From the NCBI RefSeq assembly GCF_029977985.1, contig NZ_JARKOT010000092.1, forward strand, positions 1 through 64,000: a DNA stretch of 64,000 nucleotides. Direction: 5' to 3'. Every line of letters begins with the position of its first letter. Position 1 is the stretch's first letter. The translations under genes and the position numbers were made by a program. This document shows, piece by piece, positions 54,964-62,175 of this stretch. The notes beneath the pieces were generated by a model that saw only the letters and a list, made by a program, of their open reading frames with translations, searched no databases and was not told the DNA's origin. This DNA is from Propioniciclava sp. (GTDB taxonomy: Bacteria; Actinomycetota; Actinomycetes; Propionibacteriales; Propionibacteriaceae).

Positions 54964-55884
54964 TCACGCCGGGGGGACAAAGGCGTCGATCTCTGCGCGC
55001 GTCGGCGCCGTGGCCGGCCCGCGGCGGGTCACCTTGATCGCGCCGCCGATGTTGGCGCGCCGGCACGCCTCCACCCAGCCGGTGCCGCGCGCGACCTCGG
55101 CGAGCAGCACGCCGGTGTGCGCATCGCCGGCTCCGTTGGTGTCCACGGCGTCCTGCGGGAAGCCCGGGACGACGGTGGTCGTGCCGTCGGCGTGCACCGC
55201 GCACCCGGCCGGCCCGTCGCGGACGATGGCGACGGCGTCCGGGTAAAGGAGTCCGGCGAGGGCGCGGGCGGTGGCGGCCATGCCGCGTTCGGGCGTGAGG
55301 GCCTCGGCCTCGGCGAGGTTGGAGGTCCAGATGCTCGTGCGGGCGAGCATGGCGGCGCGCGTGGACTCCGGGAGGCCGGCGAACACGGCGCCGGGGTCGA
55401 GCACGACGCCCACGCCGGCGGGCAGCGTGGCGAGCCAGGCCTCGAGGGGCTCGCGGGTGGCGTCGACGGCGAGGGTGTAGCCCGTGATGCAGACGAGGTC
55501 GCCGGGCCGCGGTGCGCTGGCGGCGAGCGCGGCGACGGACAACCGCCGTTCGGCGCCGAGGGTGGTCACGAAGGTACGTTCGCCGTCGGCCTCGACGAGG
55601 ACGAGGCAGAGCCCCGTGTCGGCGTCCGGGACGGCGGGGGCGGACCAGGTGGCCCCTTCGGCGGCGAGGGCGGTGCGGATCAGGTCGCCGTTGCGGCCGG
55701 TGCCGATGACGCCCGCCTGCACGCATTCGGCGCCCGACCGAGCCGCCGCGACGAGGATGTTCACCGATCCGGCGGCGGCCACGTCCCAACTGGTCGCCAT
55801 GACGTTCTGCCCGCGCTCCGGAAGGGCGGGGACGCGCGCGACGGCGTCCACGAGCGCCTGCCCGGTGTGGATGATGCGCGGCAC
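54964..55884 (-). CDS. PfkB family carbohydrate/nucleoside kinase
   Basis: A 306-residue ribokinase-family kinase. The N-terminal GQNVMATSWDVAAAGSVNILVAAARSG holds the substrate glycine motif, and catalytic Asp254 lies in DTNGAGDAHTG with the anion hole. VRDGPAGCAVHADG is the ATP-side strand. Substrates of this family include ribose, adenosine, pseudouridine and fructose-1-P. Next to an NCS1 permease it may be a nucleoside kinase. GTG 55884 begins 10 bases after the htdX stop, linking it to the fatty-acid operon. Confidence 0.87.
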   Translation of the reverse strand: MPRIIHTGQALVDAVARVPALPERGQNVMATSWDVAAAGSVNILVAAARSGAECVQAGVIGTGRNGDLIRTALAAEGATWSAPAVPDADTGLCLVLVEADGERTFVTTLGAERRLSVAALAASAPRPGDLVCITGYTLAVDATREPLEAWLATLPAGVGVVLDPGAVFAGLPESTRAAMLARTSIWTSNLAEAEALTPERGMAATARALAGLLYPDAVAIVRDGPAGCAVHADGTTTVVPGFPQDAVDTNGAGDAHTGVLLAEVARGTGWVEACRRANIGGAIKVTRRGPATAPTRAEIDAFVPPA

Positions 55885-55894
55885 GCGCCGCAGC

Positions 55895-56800
55895 CTAGCG
55901 AGCGGTGCCGATCAGGTGCGGCTTGTCCTCGCGCCCGAGCACGGCGAACCGGACGCCGTCGCTCGCGTCGTTCGCAGCGAAGCCCACCCGGCCGGGGAGG
56001 AGGATCGGCTTCGTGAACCGCACGGCGACCGTGTACGCGTCGGGGAGACGCCCCTCCAGGGCGGACAGGCAGCGCGCGTGCGTCCACATGCCGTGCGCGA
56101 TGGCGCGCTTGAACCCGAACACCTTCGCGCTCGCCGCGCTGAGGTGGATCGGGTTCACGTCCCCGGACACGGCGGCGTAGTCTCGGCCGAGATCTGCCGG
56201 CAGACGCCACGTCTGAGCGCGCCGCCGATCGGGCTCGTCGAGATCACGGGGCTCCTGCCGATCGAGCTGGTCGAGATCAGGAGTCCCGCCCGGCGCGACC
56301 GGTGGGGTCGTCTCGGCCAGCGGACGGGGCAGGCGGGCGAGATAGGTACTCCGGCCGGACCAGACGATGTCGCCGCGGACCCGCACCTCCTCGACGAGGT
56401 CGAACAGGGCGCCCTTCGCGTGCGGCCGCAGGCCGTCGGCACGGACCATGAGGTCGAGTTCCTCCGCGACCCCGACACCCCGGTGGATGGTCATCGTGTT
56501 GGCCACGTGCACGAGCCCGGCGGGCGCGAAGGGGAAGCTCCGCTCGGCGAGGATCGCCGCCTGCAGCGGGAACGTCTGGACGTGCAGCCAGGTGGGCGGC
56601 ACGTGATCGCGGAGCGTGAACCCGCACACCCGGTCGTAAGCGGCGAGCCGGTCGAGGTCCTGCCGGTGCCGGGCGACGCGCGCCACCTTGTCCGGAAGGA
56701 CGGGCGCGGCCGCGGGGCGGCGTCCGACATGGTTGGCCATCGCCCGCAGGAGGAGCGGCGTCACGTCGGGGACGGTGCGGAAGGCGAGGGTGGTGGCCAT
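55895..56800 (-). CDS. htdX: MaoC-like 3-hydroxyacyl-thioester dehydratase (HtdX type)
   Basis: A 301-residue double hot-dog protein. The N-terminal half is a degenerate hot-dog. The C-terminal half carries the hydratase motif DYAAVSGDVNPIHLSAASAKVFGF followed by AIAHGMWTHA. It hydrates enoyl-thioesters. Directly behind fabG4 and fadA2, it matches M. tuberculosis Rv0241c. Between the domains, residues about 170-192 (TPDLDQLDRQEPRDLDEPDRRR) are low-complexity and encoded by DNA resembling the dispersed TCGAG repeat. ATG 56800 shares one base with the fabG4 stop. Confidence 0.88.
   Translation of the reverse strand: MATTLAFRTVPDVTPLLLRAMANHVGRRPAAAPVLPDKVARVARHRQDLDRLAAYDRVCGFTLRDHVPPTWLHVQTFPLQAAILAERSFPFAPAGLVHVANTMTIHRGVGVAEELDLMVRADGLRPHAKGALFDLVEEVRVRGDIVWSGRSTYLARLPRPLAETTPPVAPGGTPDLDQLDRQEPRDLDEPDRRRAQTWRLPADLGRDYAAVSGDVNPIHLSAASAKVFGFKRAIAHGMWTHARCLSALEGRLPDAYTVAVRFTKPILLPGRVGFAANDASDGVRFAVLGREDKPHLIGTAR
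56227..56283 (+). repeat. TCGAG-rich repeat inside the htdX linker
   Basis: GATCGGGCTCGTCGAGATCA and GATCGAGCTGGTCGAGATCA occur 21 bases apart on the plus strand. They resemble the intergenic GGTCGAGCCTGTCGAGACC element and encode the Asp/Arg-rich linker on the minus strand. Confidence 0.5.
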
Positions 56801-58203
56801 CAGGCTCCGATCAGGTTCTGCCCGCAGACGCGCACGATCTGTCCGTCGACGCCCCCGGACGCCGGGTCGCACAGGTAGGCGATGGTCTCCGCGACGTCGA
56901 CCGGCAGGCCGCCCTGGTTGAGCGAGTTCGTGCGGCGGAACACCTCGCGCTGCACGAACGGGATCGCCGCGGTCATCTCGGTCTCGATGAAGCCGGGCGC
57001 GACCGCGTTGACGGTGATCGGCCGGTCGGCGAGCGCCGCCGATTCGGCCCATGTGAGGCCCATCACGCCCGCCTTGGACGCCGCGTAGTTCGTCTGCCCC
57101 TTGTTGCCCGCCCAGCCGGACGTGGATGCGATGCCCACGATGCGGCTGTTGGCGGCGAGCCCCCCGGGCAGGTCGGGGTCGAGGAGGGTATGGTTCATGC
57201 GGATCTCCGCGGCCAGGTTGACCTCCAGCACGGACGCCCACAGCTTCTCGTCCAGGTTGGCGAGCATCTTGTCGCGGGTGATGCCGGCGTTGTGGACGAT
57301 CGCCCAGATGCGGGCCTGCGGGCCGTGCACGGACGCCACATGTGCGGCGATACGGTGGCCGGCTCCGTCGGTGGTGATGTCGAGTTGGAGCGCCGACCCC
57401 CGCACCTCGTTGGCGACCTTCGCGAGGGCGTCGCCGGCAGCGGGCACGTCGACGGCGACCACCTTCCCCCCGTCGCGGGCGAAGGTGCGCGCGATGTCGG
57501 CCCCGATGCCGCGGGCGGCGCCGGTGACCACGACGATCTTGTCGGCGAACGGACGGGTCGGGACGTGGTCGTCGGGCACCGTGTCGCCGCTCTTGGCCGG
57601 GCCGATCCGCCACGTCTGGCCGTCGACGAACGCCGACCGCCCCTCGAGCAGGAACGACAGCGTGGAGCGCAGGTCGGCGGCGGTCGTCCCGGCGCGCAGG
57701 AACAACAGGTTGGCGGTGGAGCCGTCGCGCAGTTCCTTCCCGACGGTCCGGTTGATCCCGTCGATCGCCTGGGCGACCGCTTTGGCCTCCAGCCCGTCGA
57801 CGGCAGCGGCGTCCATGGCGAGGATGACGATGCGTCCGGACTTCTCCAACCCGCGCATCACCGGCCGCAGCACCTGGCGCAGCAGTTCCAGCTGGCCGAT
57901 CTCGCGGACGCCGGTGGCGTCGATCACGAGCGCCCCGGGCCGGACGCCGTAGCGCGGCGGCTGGGCGCGGCCCCGGTCGTCCTCCGTGCGGGCCTCGGGG
58001 ACATCGAAGAGCGGCTCGGCCGGGTGGACGCCGGCGAGGGCAAGGGCCTCGGCACCGATGCCGCCGCCGGGCAGTTCGGCGAGGACGACCGGGCCGATCG
58101 GCAGGACGCGTCCCCGGCGCAGCGTCGGCGGTTCGGCGAGGCCGGCACGGCCCGCGACCTGCTTGCCGAGGGGCGTGCGGTAGAGCTTCTCGAGCAGGCT
58201 CAT
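56800..58203 (-). CDS. fabG4: 3-oxoacyl-ACP/CoA reductase, FabG4 type
   Basis: A 467-residue high-molecular-weight FabG. The N-terminal 200 residues form a degenerate Rossmann domain (VRPGALVIDATGVREIGQL). A full SDR domain follows: VVVTGAARGIGADIARTFA, HNAGITRDKM, IVGIASTSGWAG and TNYAASKAGVMGL with Tyr and Lys. M. tuberculosis FabG4 (Rv0242c) has this architecture and prefers NADH and long-chain 3-oxoacyl-CoA. ATG 58203 gives the family start MSLLEKLYRTPLG. It lies between fadA2 and htdX. Confidence 0.93.
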   Translation of the reverse strand: MSLLEKLYRTPLGKQVAGRAGLAEPPTLRRGRVLPIGPVVLAELPGGGIGAEALALAGVHPAEPLFDVPEARTEDDRGRAQPPRYGVRPGALVIDATGVREIGQLELLRQVLRPVMRGLEKSGRIVILAMDAAAVDGLEAKAVAQAIDGINRTVGKELRDGSTANLLFLRAGTTAADLRSTLSFLLEGRSAFVDGQTWRIGPAKSGDTVPDDHVPTRPFADKIVVVTGAARGIGADIARTFARDGGKVVAVDVPAAGDALAKVANEVRGSALQLDITTDGAGHRIAAHVASVHGPQARIWAIVHNAGITRDKMLANLDEKLWASVLEVNLAAEIRMNHTLLDPDLPGGLAANSRIVGIASTSGWAGNKGQTNYAASKAGVMGLTWAESAALADRPITVNAVAPGFIETEMTAAIPFVQREVFRRTNSLNQGGLPVDVAETIAYLCDPASGGVDGQIVRVCGQNLIGA

Positions 58204-58204
58204 G

Positions 58205-59449
58205 TCAGACCGCCTCGAGGATCGCGGTGACGGCCTGGCCACCGGCGGCACACACCGAGATGAGGCCCTTCGCCCCCGGGCCCTTCTGGGCGAGCAGCTT
58301 GGCGAGGGTCGGCACGATGCGGGCGCCGGTCGCGGCGAACGGATGGCCGGTGGCGAGCGAGCTGCCGTGGGCGTTCAGGCGGGCCGGCTCCACCGTGCCG
58401 TGGCCGTCGCGCTCGAGTTGGGCGAGGGTGGCGAGCACGGTGGCGGCGAACGCCTCGTGGATCTCGACGAAGTCGAAATCGGCGAGCGTCAGGTTGTTGC
58501 GCTCCAGCAGCACGGGGATGGCCCGGGCGCCGGCGATGAGCAGCCCCTCGGCTCCCGTGACGTAGTCGGTGGCCGCGACGTGGGCGTCCACGACGCGGGC
58601 CAACACGGGCCAGTGGTGATCGCGTGCCCACCCCTCGTCGGCGAGCAGCACGGTGGCGGCACCATCGGTGAGCGCGGTCGAGTTGCCGGCCGTCATCGTG
58701 CCGTCAGCGCCCCCGAAGACCGGCTTGAGTTTGGCGAGCGCCTCGGAGGTGGTGTCGGGCCGGAGGATCGTGTCGCGGGTGACCTTCAGGAAAGGGGTCA
58801 CGAGGTCGTCGAAGAATCCCGCGTCCCACGCCCGGGCGAGGTTTCGGTGCGAGGCGAGGGCGAGGGCGTCCTGCGCCTCGCGGGTGATGCCGTATTCGGC
58901 CGTCGTGAGCGCCTGGCTCTCCCCCATCGACAGTCCGGTGCGCGGCTCGACCACCGCGGGTGGCACCGGCGCGAGGTGCTGCGGCCGGATCGTCGCGAAC
59001 GCCTTGAGCCGCTCCGGAAGGCTGCGCGCCCGGCTCGCCTTCAGCAGCGGCCGGCGCAACCCCTCGGAGACGACGATGGGGGCGTCCGACGCGCTGTCGA
59101 CGCCGCCGGCGATGCCGGTGTCGGCTTGGCCGAGCCGGATCTTGTTGGCCACGTAGATCACCGCCTCGAGCCCGGTGCCGCAGGCCTGCTGCAGGTCGCA
59201 GGCAGGCGTGTGCGGGTCGAGAGCAGAGCCGAGCACGGCCTCGCGGGTGAGGTTGAAGTCGCGGGTGTGCTTGAGCACGGCGCCGGCGACGACCTCCCCC
59301 ACGGTCTGGCCGGCCAGCCCGAACCGCGCGACGAGCCCGTCGAGTGCCGCGGTGAGCATGGCGGAGTTGGACGCCGCGGCGTACTGCGTGCCCGCCTTCG
59401 CGAAGGGGATCCGGTTGCCGCCGACGACGACGGCGTTGCGCTCTGCCAT
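58205..59449 (-). CDS. fadA2: acetyl-CoA acyltransferase (thiolase), FadA2 type
   Basis: A 414-residue thiolase. The nucleophile is Cys90 (QQACGTGLEA). EIHEAFAATV carries the catalytic His region and CAAGGQ the second Cys. GHPFAATGAR replaces the more usual GHPxGxSG. It cleaves or condenses 3-oxoacyl-CoA. It begins an operon fadA2-fabG4-htdX and is divergent from tetR-fadE5. AGGAG precedes ATG 59449, so unlike its divergent partner it has a leader. Confidence 0.93.
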   Translation of the reverse strand: MAERNAVVVGGNRIPFAKAGTQYAAASNSAMLTAALDGLVARFGLAGQTVGEVVAGAVLKHTRDFNLTREAVLGSALDPHTPACDLQQACGTGLEAVIYVANKIRLGQADTGIAGGVDSASDAPIVVSEGLRRPLLKASRARSLPERLKAFATIRPQHLAPVPPAVVEPRTGLSMGESQALTTAEYGITREAQDALALASHRNLARAWDAGFFDDLVTPFLKVTRDTILRPDTTSEALAKLKPVFGGADGTMTAGNSTALTDGAATVLLADEGWARDHHWPVLARVVDAHVAATDYVTGAEGLLIAGARAIPVLLERNNLTLADFDFVEIHEAFAATVLATLAQLERDGHGTVEPARLNAHGSSLATGHPFAATGARIVPTLAKLLAQKGPGAKGLISVCAAGGQAVTAILEAV

Positions 59450-59498
59450 GGGTTCTCCTGTGAACGTGATCGGAGCCAGATGTCCGGAACCCACGGTA

Positions 59499-59525
59499 GC
59501 AGGTACTGCAAGTTTCGGGTACTCT
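59499..59525. promoter_or_regulatory. candidate TetR operator and leaderless -10 between fadA2 and tetR
   Basis: The 83-base divergent gap holds the palindrome GCAG-GTA-CTGC (59499-59509) and a repeat of GGTACT at 59502 and 59518. TACTCT (59520-59525) ends seven bases before the tetR ATG. The palindrome sits where a -35 would lie, a plausible autorepression site also covering the fadA2 promoter. Confidence 0.45.
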
Positions 59526-59532
59526 CGGTGTC

Positions 59533-60159
59533 ATGACCACCACCGACGGGCGCGCCACGCGCTGGGCCGAGCACAATCTCGCCCGGCGAACCGAGCTCGT
59601 CGAGGCCACCCTGCGGGCGATCCGCAAGCACGGCCACACGGTCGGCATGGAGGAGATCGCGGCCTCCGCGGGCACCTCGAAGACCGTCTTCTACCGCCAC
59701 TTCGGCGACCGCAACGGTCTCTATGCGGCCGTCGTCGAGAGCGTGCACACGTTCATCCGCGGCAACCTCGACCGGCCGCTCAGCGCCGCCCTGCCGCCGG
59801 CAGACCTCGTCACCGAGCTCGCCGACGCCTACCTGGCGGTCGTCGAGGGCGACGTGGAGATCTATCGGTTCGTGACGAACCGCCCTGCGGGGTCGCCCGA
59901 CCCCGTCCTCGGCATCACCAACCGGATCGGCGACGAGGTGGCGGCCGCGTTCGGCGCCTGGCTCACCGACCACGGCCTCGACCCGGCCCCCGCCAGCACG
60001 TGGGGTCACGGCGTCACCGGGTTCGTCTGGGCCGTCGCCGACCGGTGGATCCTGACCGACCTGCGCCGCCCGCGCGCCGACATCGTCGCGTTCGTCGCCC
60101 AGCTCTTCGCCCCCGCATTCGCCCACCAGAACCGCACTGACGAAGGAGTCAACGCATGA
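59533..60159 (+). CDS. TetR-family regulator of the fatty-acid cluster
   Basis: A 208-residue TetR protein. The HTH spans about 25-70 (ATLRAIRKHGHTVGMEEIAASAGTSKTVFYRHFGDRNGLYAAV), and a helical ligand domain of normal size follows. It overlaps the fadE5 ATG (ATGA) and lies divergent to fadA2-fabG4-htdX. It therefore probably senses an acyl-CoA and controls both units. Confidence 0.9.
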   Translation: MTTTDGRATRWAEHNLARRTELVEATLRAIRKHGHTVGMEEIAASAGTSKTVFYRHFGDRNGLYAAVVESVHTFIRGNLDRPLSAALPPADLVTELADAYLAVVEGDVEIYRFVTNRPAGSPDPVLGITNRIGDEVAAAFGAWLTDHGLDPAPASTWGHGVTGFVWAVADRWILTDLRRPRADIVAFVAQLFAPAFAHQNRTDEGVNA

Positions 60160-62159
60160 GCACCAGCCCCACCGGCCAAGCCCTGTCCACGGCCCTGGAC
60201 GGCCCGTTCCGCGCCATCAAGCAGCGGTGGCGCGACGAGGTCACCGCGGACGACATCGTCCGCGACCCGGCCCTCTCCCTCCCCGACGCGCGGGAGTGGA
60301 CGCTCGACCGGCTCGTCAGGCTCGCGGGTCGCAAGCTCGCTGTCGCCGGGTTCCCGGCCGAGCACGGGGGCACCGGGCCGCAGTCGGAATCGGTCGCCCA
60401 CTTCGAGATGCTCGCCCTGGGCGACCTCAGCCTGACCATCAAGTCGGGCGTCCAGCACGGGCTCTTCGGCGGCGCGATCGTCAACCTGGGCACGCAGTGG
60501 CACCACGAGACGTTCCTCCCCCAGGTCATCAGCGTCGAGATGCCGGGCGCGTTCGCCATGACCGAGCTCGGCCACGGCTCCGACGTGTCGTCCATCGAGA
60601 CGACGATCACCTACGTGCCCGAGACCGACGAACTCGAGGTCAACTCGCCCACGCCCAGCTCGACGAAGGCCTACCTCGGCAACGCCGGCCAGCACGGCCA
60701 GTGGGCCACGGTCTTCGGCCAGCTCGAGGTCAACGGCGAGAACCAGGGCGTCCACGTGGTCCTGGTGCCGATCCGCGACCACGCCCTCGCCGACCTGCCG
60801 GGCGTGACCACCGGCGACCAGGGGCACAAGGGCGGCCTGCTCGGCGTCGACAACGGCACCATCCGGTTCGACCACGTCCGCGTCCCGCGCCGCCACCTGC
60901 TCGACAAGTTCGGCGGCATCGGCGACGACGGCGCCTACCACTCCCCGATCGAGTCCAAGAACGCCCGGTTCTTCACCATGCTCGGCACGCTGGTCCGGGG
61001 CCGCATCTGTGTGGGCGGCGGGGCGGCGTCCGCGACCCGCAAGGCGTTGAGCATCGCCACCCGCTATGCGCTGCAGCGCACCCAGTTCCGGCAGCCGGGC
61101 CTGGGTGAGGAGATCCTGCTGCTCGACTACCAGACCCATCAGCGCAAGCTGCTGCCCAACATCGCGCGCGCCTACGCGTACGGGTTCGCGCAGAACGAGA
61201 TGGCGCTCGCGCTGCAGCGGGTGATCGACGCCGACGGCGCCGACCCGGTCGCCGCCCGCGAGTTGGAAACCCGCGCCGCCGGCATGAAGGCGCTGCTGAC
61301 GCGCTGGGCGAACGACACGATCCAGCTGTGCCGCGAGGCGTGCGGGGGTGCCGGCTATCTGAGCGAGAACGGCCTGACGCTGCTGCGGCAGGACGCCGAC
61401 GTGTTCGCCACGTTCGAGGGCGACAACACGGTGCTGCAGCAACTCGTCGCCAAGGCGCTGCTGCTGGACTACAAGAAGACCTGGGGCGACATGGACCTGC
61501 GCGGCACCGCTCAGGCGACCGCCCGGATGGTCGGCGGCTCCGTCCTCGAAAGGACGACCGCACGCTCCGTCATCGACCGGCTCGTGCTGAGCGCCCGCAA
61601 CCTGGGCGGCGACCCGATGCGCAAGCGCGGCTGGCACGTCCAGCTGTTCGAGGACCGCGAGGCGCACGTCGTCGAGGGGCTCGCCAAGCGCATGCGCGCC
61701 GCCGGCAAGGCGCCCGCCGAGAACGCGTTCGCGGCCGTCAACGCCTGTCAGGAGCACATGCTGAACGCCGCCCGCGCCCACACCGACCGGGTCGTGCTCG
61801 AGGCGTTCATCGAGGGCATCGAGGAGACCAGGGATCCCTACATCCGCTCGATCCTCAACCAGGTCTGCGACCTGTTCGCCCTGGCCACCCTCGAGGAGCA
61901 CCGCGCCTGGTACATGGAACACGACCGCTTCGACGGCAACCGCAGCCGCGAGATCAGCCAGGCCGTCGACGACCTCATCGTCGAGCTCCGGCCGGTCGTC
62001 CTCGAGCTCGTCGGGGGCCTCGGTGTGCCGGAGGGCTGGCTCAACTCGGCCATGCTCGCCGACGCGGGCGGCCAGCGGCAGCCGGCCGAGCAGGGCACTT
62101 CGCCGGTCGAGCAGGGCACCGCGCCGGTCGAGCAGGTCGAGACCAAGGTCGCCTCCTGA
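60156..62159 (+). CDS. fadE5: acyl-CoA dehydrogenase, FadE5 type
   Basis: A 667-residue long-form acyl-CoA dehydrogenase. FAMTELGHGSDVSSIETTITY and the QHGQWATVFGQL segment form the FAD/substrate core, and CREACGGAGYLSENGLTLLRQDADVFATFEGDNTVL is the catalytic-base region with its Glu. C-terminal helices are as in FadE5 (Rv0244c, about 611 residues), a broad long-chain enzyme. It is longer because of an Ala/Gln/Glu-rich tail with PAEQGT-SPVEQGT-APVEQVET repeats. It introduces the alpha-beta double bond in beta-oxidation. Coupled to tetR by ATGA. Confidence 0.92.
   Translation: MSTSPTGQALSTALDGPFRAIKQRWRDEVTADDIVRDPALSLPDAREWTLDRLVRLAGRKLAVAGFPAEHGGTGPQSESVAHFEMLALGDLSLTIKSGVQHGLFGGAIVNLGTQWHHETFLPQVISVEMPGAFAMTELGHGSDVSSIETTITYVPETDELEVNSPTPSSTKAYLGNAGQHGQWATVFGQLEVNGENQGVHVVLVPIRDHALADLPGVTTGDQGHKGGLLGVDNGTIRFDHVRVPRRHLLDKFGGIGDDGAYHSPIESKNARFFTMLGTLVRGRICVGGGAASATRKALSIATRYALQRTQFRQPGLGEEILLLDYQTHQRKLLPNIARAYAYGFAQNEMALALQRVIDADGADPVAARELETRAAGMKALLTRWANDTIQLCREACGGAGYLSENGLTLLRQDADVFATFEGDNTVLQQLVAKALLLDYKKTWGDMDLRGTAQATARMVGGSVLERTTARSVIDRLVLSARNLGGDPMRKRGWHVQLFEDREAHVVEGLAKRMRAAGKAPAENAFAAVNACQEHMLNAARAHTDRVVLEAFIEGIEETRDPYIRSILNQVCDLFALATLEEHRAWYMEHDRFDGNRSREISQAVDDLIVELRPVVLELVGGLGVPEGWLNSAMLADAGGQRQPAEQGTSPVEQGTAPVEQVETKVAS
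62103..62144 (+). repeat. GGTCGAGCAGG repeat in the fadE5 tail
   Basis: CCGGTCGAGCAGGGCACC-like units (two) and CCGGTCGAGCAGGTCGAGAC encode the P-V-E-Q heptads at the C-terminus. The last unit closely resembles the dispersed intergenic element. Confidence 0.6.
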
Positions 62160-62163
62160 GTCC

Positions 62164-62169
62164 TAGGCT
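62164..62169 (+). promoter_or_regulatory. leaderless -10 (TAGGCT) for nnr
   Basis: TAGGCT ends six bases before ATG 62176, inside the 16-base gap after fadE5. Confidence 0.45.
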
Positions 62170-62175
62170 GGCGGC

